64,000 bases of DNA from Caldilineaceae bacterium (GCA_019637645.1 JAHBVH010000004.1:114760-178759), one strand, 5' to 3'. Positions 1-8,907 are shown, counted from the first letter of the stretch. Numbers and translations are program-made. The notes: generated by a model from the letters alone, not told the origin.

Positions 1-207
1 CCGCAACAGGTGATGGGTCCCTGGAATTTGAAAGAGATAAAAGCCATCGGGGCGAATCTCACCGATCTTGCGCGCGCGCAGATGTTTGATCAAATATTGC
101 GGCAGGCCGGATGAAACCGAGCCAGCATCGGCCCACTGTTCCCAGCCTGCAATCATGTATACTTGTTCGGCTTTGGGCAGCTCCCAAAGATGTAAGCTAT
201 CATTCAT
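1..207 (-). CDS. PAC2 family protein, N-terminal part (runs off window)
   Basis: Reading the minus strand from ATG at 207 gives 69 uninterrupted codons to the window edge, beginning MNDSLHLWELPKAEQ. The stretch MIAGWEQWADAGSVSSGLPQ (residues 18-37), followed by YLIKHLRARKIGEI and PDGFYLFQIPG, matches my memory of the start of bacterial PAC2 (proteasome-assembly-chaperone-like) proteins, where a GWxDAG...S segment is typical. The role of bacterial members is not well defined; many actinobacterial and Chloroflexota genomes carry one. The start overlaps the stop of a tiny upstream frame by an ATGA junction, and no strong Shine-Dalgarno is seen. The C-terminal two thirds or more lie outside the window, so family assignment rests on the N-terminus alone. 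Confidence 0.75.
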   Translation of the reverse strand, partial: MNDSLHLWELPKAEQVYMIAGWEQWADAGSVSSGLPQYLIKHLRARKIGEIRPDGFYLFQIPGTHHLLR

Positions 208-326
208 GGTATTTTCCAACCGTTTGCCTCTACGGATCTGTAAACTCCTGCACCACCGACCATTGCGCCAGCCACCACAAAGGCGGTGCCAGCGCCACCG
301 GCGATTCGCATGGACAGGTCTGCCAT
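204..326 (-). CDS. possible tiny ORF (40 aa) overlapping the PAC2 start
   Basis: A frame starting at ATG 326 gives 40 residues and ends in TGA overlapping the PAC2 ATG by 4 nt (ATGA), the usual sign of translational coupling. The product is glycine- and alanine-rich and hydrophobic in the middle (AGGAGTAFVVAGAMVGGAGV), as expected of a single membrane segment. There is no good ribosome-binding site before the ATG, and the frame stays open upstream without a start codon as far as about 360. I do not recognise a family. It may be a real short coupled peptide or the tail of a decayed gene. Confidence 0.25.
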   Translation of the reverse strand: MADLSMRIAGGAGTAFVVAGAMVGGAGVYRSVEANGWKIP

Positions 327-470
327 CGGGCGCAGCTGCTGATCCCGATCCTCACGATACCAATAAACAGTATTAAAGGCATTTTACCACAACTTGGCCC
401 GACAATGCTATGCCCAGTTTTACGCCGACAGGGCAATCGCGAACTTGAAGAATATAGGGGTAACCCTTAC

Positions 471-510
471 CTAACCGTGAAAAGCGTCTGCGGGCGCTTT
501 TCACGGTTAG
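471..510. repeat. perfect 16-bp inverted repeat (hairpin)
   Basis: CTAACCGTGAAAAGCG at 471-486 is followed after 8 nt by its exact reverse complement at 495-510. There is no T-run on either side, so it is not a textbook intrinsic terminator. The remainder of the 327-643 gap shows no gene that I can support. Confidence 0.6.
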
Positions 511-643
511 CTGCCGGATTTATCCGAAGCACTTTACGCAACTAGCCTTGGTCAGAAGGGAAACAATCAGCTACAATACAGAGGATGTACGATCAGCCCA
601 ACCACAAGAAGAACCCAACCACAGCGAGCAGAGGAGAATCAGC

Positions 644-819
644 ATGGAATATCGACAATTGGGCAATTCGGGGCTCAAGGTTCCCGTGTTGGCCTTTAGA
701 ATAGCAACCTTTGACAGATGGCGCAGCTAGACGACGCTAGCTTTATTCCGCCCATCTATCCCTATTGGCATCAACGGGGCTTTGCCGAACGCAATCCCTC
801 TCCTGCCCGCGTACGTTAA
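644..819 (+). pseudogene. aldo/keto reductase remnant with large internal deletion
   Basis: A proper Shine-Dalgarno (AGGAG, 7 nt spacing) precedes ATG 644, which begins MEYRQLGNSGLKVPVLAF, the standard N-terminus of AKR11-type aldo/keto reductases. The frame then loses similarity and stops at 730. From about 735 a second frame reads SFIPPIYPYWHQRGFAERNP and stops at 819; YPYWHQ..FAERNP is the usual C-terminus of the same enzymes. So both ends of one gene survive and roughly 270 central codons are missing, with a frame change at the junction. The gene cannot make an enzyme. An intact reductase of a different subfamily starts 24 nt downstream. Confidence 0.8.
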
Positions 820-842
820 TCGATGAAAGCGAGAATGAACCA

Positions 843-1814
843 ATGAGCACAACAGCACCCAACCTCTCCAAACGCCCTTTTGGCCGGACCGGCTTGCTAG
901 TCACACCCCTCTGTGTCGGTGGCGCGCCGCTGGGCGATATGCCCGAAACCTTTGCCTACAGCGCGCCCGAAGACCAAGCACTAGCCACCATCCGCGCCAC
1001 CTTTGCCAGTTCCATCAACTTTCTGGACACCGCCGCCGCCTATGGAGACGGTGAAAGTGAACGGCGCATTGGGCTTGTGATCAGAGAACTTGGGGGCCTC
1101 CCCGCGGGCTTTGTGCTAGCCACCAAGGCCGACCGCAGCCTCCAAACCGGGGATTTCAGCGGCGACCAGATCAAACGATCCATCGAGGGTAGCCTGCGCC
1201 GGTTAGGGTTGGCTCAGCTCCAATATGTCTACATTCACGACCCCGAGCACACCACCTTTGAAAATGTCATGGGCCCCGGCGGCCCCCTGGCCGTCCTCAA
1301 AGACTTCCGCGAGCAGGGAGTCATCGAACATATCGGGATGTCGGGCGGCCCAATCAAGATGCTGATCCGCTACCTGGAAACCGGCGAATTTACCGCGGTG
1401 GAAACGCACAACCGCTATACCCTCCTCAACCGCTCAGCCGAACCATTGCTAGAGGTAGCAAAACGGCTAGACATTGCTGTTGTCAACGCGGCGCCCTATG
1501 GCAGTGGCATGTTAGCCAAAGGCCCCGATGCCTATGCCCGCTACGCGTATCAAGATGCGCCGCCAGCCCTGATCGAACGCACCCGCCGATTGGCAGCAGT
1601 TTGCCAAGAGTATGGTGTACCCTTGGCCGCGGCCGCGCTCCAATTCTCCCTACGCGATCCCCGCGTTACCACCACCGTTGTGGGCATGACCAAGCCAGAG
1701 CGGGTGGCGCAGACAGTAGAGCTGGCCCAACACCCCATCCCCGCCGAGCTTTGGCCCGCCTTGGATGCCATTGGCTTCGATACCCTAGACCCCGAGGCGG
1801 ATCGGTTTAAATAA
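843..1814 (+). CDS. aldo/keto reductase (323 aa)
   Basis: An NADPH-dependent carbonyl/aldose reductase-fold protein, cytosolic. The family's catalytic tetrad is visible: D62 and Y67 in NFLDTAAAYGDGESE, K95 in VLATKAD and H132 in YVYIHDPE. GMTKPERVAQ near the C-terminus is the usual NADP-phosphate contact region. Length is normal for the family. The open frame extends back to 765, but MSTTAPNLSKRPFGRTG at 843 is the natural start because RPFGRTGLLVTPLCVGG is the conserved first strand. The sequence resembles the D-threo-aldose (L-fucose) dehydrogenase/pyridoxal reductase branch, so a sugar substrate is plausible but not proven. It sits directly downstream of the deleted AKR gene and may use the same promoter. 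Confidence 0.9.
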   Translation: MSTTAPNLSKRPFGRTGLLVTPLCVGGAPLGDMPETFAYSAPEDQALATIRATFASSINFLDTAAAYGDGESERRIGLVIRELGGLPAGFVLATKADRSLQTGDFSGDQIKRSIEGSLRRLGLAQLQYVYIHDPEHTTFENVMGPGGPLAVLKDFREQGVIEHIGMSGGPIKMLIRYLETGEFTAVETHNRYTLLNRSAEPLLEVAKRLDIAVVNAAPYGSGMLAKGPDAYARYAYQDAPPALIERTRRLAAVCQEYGVPLAAAALQFSLRDPRVTTTVVGMTKPERVAQTVELAQHPIPAELWPALDAIGFDTLDPEADRFK

Positions 1815-1816
1815 GA

Positions 1817-1900
1817 TAGGAGTTATGCACTTAGACCAGACCTGACCGGTTTTCCAAACCTGCCAGGTCTCTAGTTACCCAGCCAACTGCGTAACTTCTA
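1817..1900. repeat. dispersed palindromic repeat, family A
   Basis: An 84-bp element whose ends (TAGGAGTTATGCA and TGCGTAACTTCTA) are near-inverted copies and whose centre is the imperfect palindrome AGACCTGACCGGTTT...AAACCTGCCAGGTCT. The same layout recurs almost exactly at 8823-8907, and the core recurs at many other intergenic sites. It lies between the convergent AKR and antiporter genes. Confidence 0.75.
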
Positions 1901-1927
1901 TAAGAATGATGTAGTTGGATTGGGACC

Positions 1928-1996
1928 GCCAACCAGCTGACAAGGTTTGGAAACCTTGTCAGCTGGTTGGCTCTGTGGCCCCCATCAAACGCCAAC
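1928..1996. repeat. 21-bp perfect hairpin joined to a family B hairpin copy
   Basis: Positions 1928-1948 and 1951-1971 are exact reverse complements (21 bp stem, 2 nt loop; arm begins GCCAACCAGCTGACAAGG). The right arm runs into a degenerate copy of the GTTGGC...GCCAAC hairpin at 1966-1996. The last codons and stop (1985) of the antiporter gene fall inside this repeat. The hairpin could stop transcription from both convergent genes, although no T-run follows it. Confidence 0.7.
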
Positions 1997-3583
1997 ATAT
2001 GCGCCCTTGGCTTCAATCGGGTACTGACTACGCCAGGCCGGATAGCCACCATCGAGCGCAACCGCCTGCAACCCCAATCCTTGTAGGTAGCGTGCGGCAC
2101 GCGCACTGGCCGCTTCATTCGCACAGGTGCAATAGGCAACGATGGCGCGTTCTGGTTTTTGCTGCACTGCCCAATCCGCAATTTGATCAGGCGGTACGCG
2201 AATGCTGCCGGGAATTTGGCCGTCATCGGTTTCATAGGCGGCCCGTGAGCGCACGTCCAGCACCATGGGTGGTTGTGGCCCGGCCAATTGGCTCGCCAAT
2301 TCTTCGACGTTGATGCGGGTAATCCCTGTTGGCTCCGCTTCAAAGAGATCAGGAAAGTCGCTTGCCCGCTCTTCTTGCAACGTAGGCCATGCCTCGGCCA
2401 CCTTGCGCCCATACCAAGCCGCTAGTGGTGTTGCCGAGATGCCATGCGCCAGCACCGAAACGATCACAACCACGCCCGTGATGGCCAGCAGGGCCTCGGC
2501 CCCAGGCACATGGCCCTGCACGGCTAGTAACGCCAATAGCAACGAATTTAACCCCCGTGGCCCAAACCACCCAATAAAGGCACGCGCCATGGGGCTCATC
2601 TTGGCACGCAAGAGAACAAACCACAAGCTCAAAGGACGCATCAAAAAGAGCGCGATGAGAGCAAGGATCAGCGCCGGCCACAGCACAATCGTCCCGAGCA
2701 AATTGGATAAGACAACGCCAAAGAGGACAAAGGCTACCATCATCATCATCTCGGCGGTCACTTCACCATAGTCGAGAAAACAGTCACAGAGCGAGACGTT
2801 AAAGAGCGTGATCGACAAGCCGGCAAAGAAAGCCGCCAAAAATCCATCGCCTTCCACAACTTGGCCCGCGGTAAAAGCGGCCAACACCAAGCCTATTCCA
2901 TAGAGCGCCTGGTACTCACGCCGAATGCCAAAGCGGGCATCGGCGCGCCCCATGAGCCACGCACCGGCACCGCCAATGACGAGGCCAACGACAGGACTGA
3001 GCACCAAGATCTGAAATAGAAACATGAACCAGTTACGCTGACCACTGCCATCAGTCTGCAAAAGCGCGATCAGGGTCAGCACAATGGGCAGCACAACCAG
3101 ATCATTCATACCGGCTTCCACGCTCAGGGCGCGCCGCACAGCGCGTGGAATCTGCTGGTTGCGAATGACATCGCGCAGCACGACCGGATCAGTCGAGGCT
3201 AAAATCGCGCCTAATAAGAGTGATTGCAGCGGTGTGGTCCGCACGGATAGATACGCCACGCCCGCCACGCCCGCAATGACCAGCAGCGTACCCGGCCCTA
3301 GGGTCAGAAAAGGCACATACCAATCCGCGCGTAGCTCATCGATCTGGAGATGAACGGCATCGAGAAAGAGCACCAGCGAAAGACTAATAATCGCCACTAC
3401 TTCTAACATGGCATCATGAACCTCCAGTTGCAACACGCCCCAGCCAGCAGGCCCCAAGAGAAAGCCCAAACCAAGAAAGAGAATGGGAAACGAAAGCGGA
3501 GCGCGCTCGATAATACCCGACGCCAACGCCGTAATCAGCAGGGTGAGCGCAACAACGCCCATCCCCAAAACCAATAGAGACAT
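1985..3583 (-). CDS. cation:proton antiporter with C-terminal rhodanese domain (532 aa)
   Basis: Residues 1 to about 400 form some 12 hydrophobic segments of the Na+/H+ exchanger fold (CPA1/CPA2), including ILASTDPVVLRDVI and SVEAGMNDLVVLPI, the usual ATDP and E..ND ion-site regions. It should move Na+ or K+ against H+ across the inner membrane. A soluble rhodanese domain follows from about residue 420 (MVLDVRSRAAYETDDGQIPGS, then the active-site loop YCTCANEAAS with Cys near 485-487). NhaP-type exchangers with C-terminal regulatory domains are known; a rhodanese tail suggests redox or sulfur sensing, which is inference. The chosen ATG at 3583 has AAGGAG 7 nt upstream; the frame extends 13 codons further without a better site. 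Confidence 0.88.
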   Translation of the reverse strand: MSLLVLGMGVVALTLLITALASGIIERAPLSFPILFLGLGFLLGPAGWGVLQLEVHDAMLEVVAIISLSLVLFLDAVHLQIDELRADWYVPFLTLGPGTLLVIAGVAGVAYLSVRTTPLQSLLLGAILASTDPVVLRDVIRNQQIPRAVRRALSVEAGMNDLVVLPIVLTLIALLQTDGSGQRNWFMFLFQILVLSPVVGLVIGGAGAWLMGRADARFGIRREYQALYGIGLVLAAFTAGQVVEGDGFLAAFFAGLSITLFNVSLCDCFLDYGEVTAEMMMMVAFVLFGVVLSNLLGTIVLWPALILALIALFLMRPLSLWFVLLRAKMSPMARAFIGWFGPRGLNSLLLALLAVQGHVPGAEALLAITGVVVIVSVLAHGISATPLAAWYGRKVAEAWPTLQEERASDFPDLFEAEPTGITRINVEELASQLAGPQPPMVLDVRSRAAYETDDGQIPGSIRVPPDQIADWAVQQKPERAIVAYCTCANEAASARAARYLQGLGLQAVALDGGYPAWRSQYPIEAKGAYVGV

Positions 3584-3777
3584 GCATGGCTCCTTATGAC
3601 AAGCATAGAATGGGTGGATCACAGAAAGAAGATGGACCCAAAAGCGGAGGGGACCTAGCCACTAGCTCTTGGGCAAAGACCTAGTGGCGAAAAACGGCAC
3701 TACGGTAGCACAGGCGGCACCACGTCAATGGGGTACGTACACTGTAGCAGGTCGTGGAAGTAGGATAGCTCAGACAA

Positions 3778-3801
3778 CGGCGGCTCGTCAGTGAGCCGCC
3801 G
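3778..3801 (-). terminator. GC-rich hairpin overlapping the MFS stop codon
   Basis: CGGCGGCTC (3778-3786) and GAGCCGCCG (3793-3801) form a 9-bp stem with a 6-nt loop spanning the 3' end of the MFS gene. There is no U-tract, so function as an intrinsic terminator is uncertain; it may be a 3'-end stabiliser. Confidence 0.4.
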
Positions 3802-5038
3802 TACGCGCCACACGCCAATTGCGGAATTCGCCATGGAGAAGTAATAAGACCAAGGCAATGGCAGCCATCAACAGACCATTGACCCGGATGGTCGCCATAG
3901 GCCCCACGGCGTTGCCCATCCAACCAACCCATAACGCGCCAAGGGGCTGAATGCCGGTGGAGAGCATGGACGACACGCTCAGGAGCCGCGCCCGCATATC
4001 GTTTGGGGCGAGCATCTGAATGAGCCCTCCCACGCCCGCCAACACCACCGGGATATTCACACTAGTCAAGAAGATACCCAAGATCGTCAGGGGCGCCCAG
4101 GTGAAGAAAGAGGTCATCACCAACCACAAGCCAGACCAGAGCAAAGCGCCGCTCAGCGCGAGGCCCGCCCGTTCCACCCGCTGAATCTGCGGGGCCACGA
4201 GCAGGACGCCGAGCAATGCGCCAGCGCCCGACGCCCCCAATAAATAGCCCACTAATTCAGGTCCGCCACGTAAGACCATATCGGCAATGGGAGCCGCTAA
4301 TTGCAAACTCGAAAAAATAAAAAGCGTCACCGAGAGGCTACAGAGCAATAGATCCGCGATCCGGGGCTGCTGGCGAATATAGCGAAGTGCTTCGCCAAAG
4401 TTCTGCAACAAATTACCACTGGGCGGACGCCGGATCTGTTGGGCACGCACGAAGAGCAGGCTGATCACCACGGCAATAAAACTGAGGCCGTTGATCAGAA
4501 AAGCCGTCGCCGTATTAAATTGCGCCACAATCAGCCCAGAGAGCGCCGGACCAATAAAGCGCCCAATCTCGATGGCAAAGGCATATAGCATCATCGCTTT
4601 GCGAATTTCCCCCATCCCACTCAGATCGCCAATAAAGGCACCCTGCGTAGGATAGTTAAAAGCCGCGACAATCCCCAAAATTAAAGCGAAGATCAAGACC
4701 GGCCAGATGAGTTGCAGCCCCAAGAAGATCAAAAGCGCCAACGAGAGCGCTAGCGTCATCTCAATCAACTGGGTTGCAATCAAGACCTTACGCCGATCAA
4801 CCCGGTCGGCAATCGCACCAGTAAAGGGCATGAGGAAAAAGGCCGGTGCAAAGGTCACCGCCGCCACAATGCCCACCCAACGTGTATCTTGCGTAACTTC
4901 CCAAATAAACCACTGCAACGCCATTTGCTGCATAAAAGTGCCAATGAGCGAAACCCCTTGCCCCAGCAAATAGGTGCGAAAATTCGCGTTCTTCAAAGGG
5001 CTAAAGCTGTCCAAAAAGGCTGACTTGGTGAGTACCAT
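3788..5038 (-). CDS. MFS transporter, enterobactin-exporter-like (416 aa)
   Basis: A 12-segment major-facilitator protein. The N-terminus (SFSPLKNANFRTYLLGQGVSLIGTFMQQMALQW) and the loop 2-3 signature GAIADRVDRRKVLIATQ (residues about 78-94) are typical of the MFS_3 group, which includes EntS and putative macrolide or bacilysin exporters. It sits in the inner membrane and most likely exports a small molecule, but the substrate cannot be told from sequence. Length fits the family. It is separated from the antiporter by about 200 nt and from the upstream hydrolase by a repeat-bearing gap, so it is probably transcribed alone. Confidence 0.88.
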   Translation of the reverse strand: MVLTKSAFLDSFSPLKNANFRTYLLGQGVSLIGTFMQQMALQWFIWEVTQDTRWVGIVAAVTFAPAFFLMPFTGAIADRVDRRKVLIATQLIEMTLALSLALLIFLGLQLIWPVLIFALILGIVAAFNYPTQGAFIGDLSGMGEIRKAMMLYAFAIEIGRFIGPALSGLIVAQFNTATAFLINGLSFIAVVISLLFVRAQQIRRPPSGNLLQNFGEALRYIRQQPRIADLLLCSLSVTLFIFSSLQLAAPIADMVLRGGPELVGYLLGASGAGALLGVLLVAPQIQRVERAGLALSGALLWSGLWLVMTSFFTWAPLTILGIFLTSVNIPVVLAGVGGLIQMLAPNDMRARLLSVSSMLSTGIQPLGALWVGWMGNAVGPMATIRVNGLLMAAIALVLLLLHGEFRNWRVARTAAH

Positions 5039-5130
5039 AGGTTCCCGTCGATCTAGGATGCAAGTGTGAGCAATCCATTGACAATAAACGAATAAAAGAG
5101 AGCTGACAGTTTGTTAAACCTTGTCATCTG

Positions 5131-5160
5131 GTTGGCTCTGTGGTCCCCACAACCGCCAAC
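5131..5160 (+). repeat. family B hairpin repeat
   Basis: GTTGGC at 5131 and GCCAAC ending at 5160 enclose an inner TGTGG/CCAC stem. It is preceded by CTTGTCATCTG as in the other copies. The reverse-orientation gap from 5039 to 5210 holds nothing else that I can identify. Confidence 0.7.
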
Positions 5161-5210
5161 GAAAGACGCTGGCAGCGCTGCGATGACAGACCGATCTTCG
5201 TGCATAACGC

Positions 5211-6068
5211 CTAACCGAATTGACGTTTGAGCCACGCCAGCGCCAGGCTCACCCAGATTTGGCAATCTGGATTGAGAAAACGCCCCTGGGATTGGGTCAC
5301 TTCATCGGCCAAGGCCAAGCCATGCACGCCTTGGTCAAAGATGTGGATTTCGTAGGGCACGCCTTGTTCGGCCAAGGCTGTGGCAAAGAGCAAGGCATTG
5401 CGCGCGGGCACCAATTCATCATCGGCGGTGTGCCAGATAAAGGTGGGCGGGGTGGCCGCAGAGACGTGGCGATCAGCCCGATAGCGCGCCAGTTGTTCTG
5501 GCGACGGCTGCGGTACGCCCAAGGTCTTGGTGAGAATCAACTCACTCAGGGCCACTGGGGCACTGTCGGCGTCTAGTTGGCGTGGCGCACCAGCCACCAA
5601 CGTCAAATCGATCACAGGGTAGGCCAGGATGAGCGCATTCGGCTTGATCTGCGCGGGTTCGACCCCCAGCGGTTCATAGAACCAAGGCTGATTCCACAGC
5701 ACCCCACTCGACGCGGCTAGATGACCACCAGCAGAAAAGCCGCAGACAGCGATCTGCTGCGGATCGACTAACCACGTACCCGCTTCTTTACGGATCAGGG
5801 CAATGGTCTTGGCTAGATCAATCATCGGCTGAGGGAATAATGTTTCCACCGAGTAACGCAAGACAAAAACATGGTAGCCGTGGGCCAAGAAGCGCAACGC
5901 AATTGGCTCGGCTTCGCGATCCGAGGTGAAGAAATAACCACCGCCTGGGCAGACGATCACCGCTGGCCGCGGTTGATCGGTTTGAAATTCAGCCGAGTTG
6001 TTGAGTAAATAGAGATCCAAATAGACAGCTTCGTTATCGGGTCGCAATTGAATCCGTTTGGTAATCAT
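5211..6068 (-). CDS. alpha/beta hydrolase, esterase/acetylxylan-esterase-like (285 aa)
   Basis: A BD-FAE/DLH-type serine hydrolase, no signal peptide, so likely cytosolic. The oxyanion segment is CPGGGYFF (40-47), the nucleophile elbow GFSAGGH gives S112, and the likely Asp and His are in HTADDELVP and DQGVHGLAL. Relatives deacetylate xylan or pectin oligosaccharides or cleave short-chain esters; the substrate here is unknown, though a GH51 arabinofuranosidase lies 1 kb away. The frame extends to 6122, but ATG 6068 fits the domain start (ITKRIQLRPDNEAVYLDLYL) and has GTGAG 8 nt upstream. It is flanked on both sides by repeat hairpins. Confidence 0.82.
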   Translation of the reverse strand: MITKRIQLRPDNEAVYLDLYLLNNSAEFQTDQPRPAVIVCPGGGYFFTSDREAEPIALRFLAHGYHVFVLRYSVETLFPQPMIDLAKTIALIRKEAGTWLVDPQQIAVCGFSAGGHLAASSGVLWNQPWFYEPLGVEPAQIKPNALILAYPVIDLTLVAGAPRQLDADSAPVALSELILTKTLGVPQPSPEQLARYRADRHVSAATPPTFIWHTADDELVPARNALLFATALAEQGVPYEIHIFDQGVHGLALADEVTQSQGRFLNPDCQIWVSLALAWLKRQFG

Positions 6069-6142
6069 CCTTGATCTCACTTTGCTGGTCATTGCGCTAT
6101 TGGACAATGAAGGGATACGCACAAAGATTGGCTTCCCGCCTG

Positions 6143-6175
6143 AGAGCTGTCAGGTTTACACAACCTGACAGCTCT
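6143..6175. repeat. 14-bp perfect inverted repeat, family A core
   Basis: AGAGCTGTCAGGTT (6143-6156) and AACCTGACAGCTCT (6162-6175) pair with a 5-nt loop. The sequence is a variant of the palindrome seen at 8844-8876 and 40969-41001. Confidence 0.7.
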
Positions 6176-6530
6176 AGCAGAAGTATACCTCAACCGCCAG
6201 CCAGCCCAGCGAATTGCGCGTTGGATTTGCACCGATTCGCGTCAGGTTTGTCCCCGTTGCTGCTCGGGACAAACCCAGCACTGCCGCGACCACGTACTCC
6301 CGAAAATCGCTGATTTCTTCGTCCTCTTGACAATTTCTTGAGATTTTTCTGGTATCCTATAGCGAGTCTACCCATGGAGACGCGACGATTACGACCGCCC
6401 TGGCCTAAAGGCACCGGGCTAAGACACAACGCCCGCTGATGCGGGCCAAGCCCTGAATCAAACAAAGTGCTATCGCCGCCGCTCTATGCCCATTTTAGCT
6501 CAAGCTTGGAATCGTTAGATAGGAGATGCT
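6176..6530 (+). other. intergenic region before the haem-binding gene
   Basis: No gene is supported. It contains TTGACA at about 6327 and an extended -10-like TGGTATCCT 20 nt later, which is a weak promoter candidate because the spacer is too long. A degenerate copy of the CCCGCT..AGCGGG-type hairpin better seen at 37234-37286 lies near 6430-6446. Confidence 0.35.
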
Positions 6531-6989
6531 ATGAAACGGTTTGTCCGCATTGCTGGCTTTGCCATACTTGCCATTTTGATTCTTATTCAATTCATTCCAA
6601 TTGACCGGACCAACCCCGCGGTGACACGCGAAGTGGCGTGGGATTCGCCAGAAACCCGTGCCTTGGCGCAACGGGCCTGTTTTGATTGCCACAGCAATGA
6701 AACGGTTTGGCCTTGGTATTCCTATGTTGCGCCGATCTCCTTGCGGATCGCCAGCCATGTGGAAGAGGGAAGAGAACATCTCAACTTTTCGGCGTGGGAT
6801 CAGCCAAACGAAGGGCTCGATGAAATTGTCGAGGTGATCGAGCGGGGGGAAATGCCACTTTCTGATTATCTCTTGCTCCATAGCACAGCAAAGCTCAGTG
6901 ATACCGAGAAGCAAGCGCTGATCGACGGCCTCCAAGCCACCCTGACCAATGATCCACCCGTTGCCCGCTCCGGCCCAGCCCGGCCTTGA
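6531..6989 (+). CDS. haem-binding domain protein (152 aa)
   Basis: One N-terminal membrane anchor (IAGFAILAILILIQFIPI, residues 7-24) followed by an extracytoplasmic domain with a single c-type haem motif, CFDCH (C50, C53, H54), then ETVWPWYSYVAPISL. This matches the small Haem_bd family, in which W-P-W-Y-S follows CxxCH. M108 in ERGEMPLSDY sits where the family has its conserved GEMP motif and may be an axial ligand. It should carry one covalent haem on the outer face of the membrane; its redox partner is unknown. ATG 6531 has AGGAG 6 nt upstream. Adjacent genes are divergent or unrelated, so it seems monocistronic. Confidence 0.88.
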   Translation: MKRFVRIAGFAILAILILIQFIPIDRTNPAVTREVAWDSPETRALAQRACFDCHSNETVWPWYSYVAPISLRIASHVEEGREHLNFSAWDQPNEGLDEIVEVIERGEMPLSDYLLLHSTAKLSDTEKQALIDGLQATLTNDPPVARSGPARP

Positions 6990-7108
6990 TAACCCTGTTC
7001 CCGTTGAAGACAACAAGCGTACTTGGCCCCCGCCCCCAGTAGCTTCTGCGCAAAACAGACCCGTAGCGCGGCGATGCCGGTCTGTTTTACGCACTCTATC
7101 GGAATCAT

Positions 7109-8593
7109 CTACTGAATAGCCAGTGTGATAACCGCCATGGGCGGCAGTTGCAAGCTCACGCGGGAGCCCGCATAGCTGATGCCCTGTAGCGGGCGGACAG
7201 TGACAACGTCGGGTTGATCAAAAGTGTTATGGGCGCGCATATCCGTGTGGGTGACGATCCGGCCCGTAGCTTGGCTGATTGGGGTTGCCCCGACGAGTTC
7301 TAGGGCAACGTCAGCGGTCGAACGGCTATCAAGGTTGCAGAGCGATACGTGAACCACCCCAGCATCATTACGCGAAGCAGAGACACTCAGTTGAGGCAGC
7401 CGCTCCTCGCCCCAGACATAGTCAACCCCGTTACCGATGGTCGTCGCTAGGAGCGTCGCATCTTGATGAGGCCGATAGAGATCAAAGACATGATAGGTGG
7501 GCGTGAGGATAAAGTCAGCCCCATTGGTCAGGATCAAGGCTTGTAGCACATTCACCGTTTGTGCCAAGTTCGCCATGTGAACCCGATCACAATAATGATT
7601 AAAAATATTGAGCGTTAAACCGGCAACCAAGGCATCGCGCAGGGTGTTCTGTTGATAGAGAAAACCGGGATTGCTCCCCGGTTCGGGATCATACCAAGTG
7701 CCCCACTCGTCAATAATCAGCCCGACCCGCTTTTCGGGGTCATACCGATCCATAATGGCCGCATGGTTGCGGATGATCGCGTCCATCCGGAGCGCTTTTT
7801 GGAGGGTGAGAAACCATTCCGCTTCGGTGAACTCAGTCGCCGATCCTTTCTGCGCCCAGGTGTGGGGAACGGTATAATAGTGCAAACTTAGCCCCTGCAT
7901 GTGCCGACCAGCCTCGCGCATGAGTGTTTCCGTCCACTCATAATTAAAATCACTTGCACCACAGGCAATTTTGTAAATTTTATGCTCGCCATAGCTCCGG
8001 ACATAGGTCTGATACCGGCGATAGACGGCAGCATATTCGGCAGCGGTCATATTACCGCCACACCCCCAGTTTTCGTTGCCCACGCCAAAATAGGTCACGC
8101 GCCAGGGGGCTTGGCGTCCATTCGCACGGCGCTCATCCGCCAAGGTAGAGTCACCAGCAAAATTCATATACTCTACCCAATCCTTCATTTCTTGAACCGT
8201 ACCACTCCCCACATTCCCCGCAATATAGGGTTCACAGCCAAGTAATTCACACAATTGCAGAAATTCATGGGTGCCAAAGTGGTTATTTTCAATCACACCA
8301 CCCCAGTGGGTATTCACCGTGCGTGGGCGCGCGGCACGGGGTCCGATCCCGTTGCGCCAGTGATAGTCATCGGCAAAGCAGCCGCCCGGCCAGCGCAACA
8401 CCGGGATCTGTAAATGGCGCAGCGCGGCCAACAGATCATTCCGGATCCCGGCTGTATTTGGCATCGTCGAAGCTTCGCCTACCCACATCCCTTCATAGAT
8501 ACAGCGACCGAGATGTTCGGCAAAATGTCCGTAAAGATGGCGGCAGATGGTCCCTTTGGTTTGTTGCGTTTGAATTGTAATCGTGGTTGTCAT
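7109..8593 (-). CDS. abfA: alpha-L-arabinofuranosidase, GH51 (494 aa)
   Basis: A retaining glycosidase that releases terminal L-arabinofuranose from arabinan, arabinoxylan or their oligosaccharides. The acid/base is E174 in GVGNENWG and the nucleophile E296 in [10 protein letters not shown], both in the GH51 sequence context; [19 protein letters not shown] (67-85) is the strongly conserved N-terminal stretch. There is no signal peptide, so it acts on imported oligosaccharides, as is usual for this family. Length (about 500 aa) is standard. ATG 8593 is preceded by CGAGG at 5 nt. It is divergent from the histidine kinase, with a repeat-rich gap between them. Confidence 0.95.
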   Translation of the reverse strand: MTTTITIQTQQTKGTICRHLYGHFAEHLGRCIYEGMWVGEASTMPNTAGIRNDLLAALRHLQIPVLRWPGGCFADDYHWRNGIGPRAARPRTVNTHWGGVIENNHFGTHEFLQLCELLGCEPYIAGNVGSGTVQEMKDWVEYMNFAGDSTLADERRANGRQAPWRVTYFGVGNENWGCGGNMTAAEYAAVYRRYQTYVRSYGEHKIYKIACGASDFNYEWTETLMREAGRHMQGLSLHYYTVPHTWAQKGSATEFTEAEWFLTLQKALRMDAIIRNHAAIMDRYDPEKRVGLIIDEWGTWYDPEPGSNPGFLYQQNTLRDALVAGLTLNIFNHYCDRVHMANLAQTVNVLQALILTNGADFILTPTYHVFDLYRPHQDATLLATTIGNGVDYVWGEERLPQLSVSASRNDAGVVHVSLCNLDSRSTADVALELVGATPISQATGRIVTHTDMRAHNTFDQPDVVTVRPLQGISYAGSRVSLQLPPMAVITLAIQ

Positions 8594-8822
8594 GCATACC
8601 TCGCTTTGTACAGGAGCAATTGGATCAAGAGGGCTTGCGTATAAAGGTTAGTCCACCCGCCAAGAGCTGACCGGTTTTGCAAACCTTTCAAGTGGGGACT
8701 ACGCAAAGTCTCAATTTAAGAAAAAGTAATGGGTTATCTAGAAATTAGCAAAAGGTGCACTTCATGGATACAATCATTCTATCAGCATGGAAAGGCAGCC
8801 ACCAATTCACAGTTGAAAGCAA

Positions 8823-8907
8823 TAGGAGTTACGCAGTTGGGCCAGACCTGACAGGTTTGGCAAACCTGTCAGGTCTCTAGTCACGCTGTTCAAGTGCGTA
8901 ACTTCTA
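8823..8907. repeat. dispersed palindromic repeat, family A (best copy)
   Basis: Outer arms TAGGAGTTACGCA and TGCGTAACTTCTA (one mismatch) enclose a perfect 16-bp inner palindrome, AGACCTGACAGGTTTG at 8844-8859 and its complement at 8861-8876. It lies in the 380-nt gap between divergent abfA and the kinase gene; a degraded relative is at about 8662-8690. I see no convincing operator elsewhere in this gap. Confidence 0.8.
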
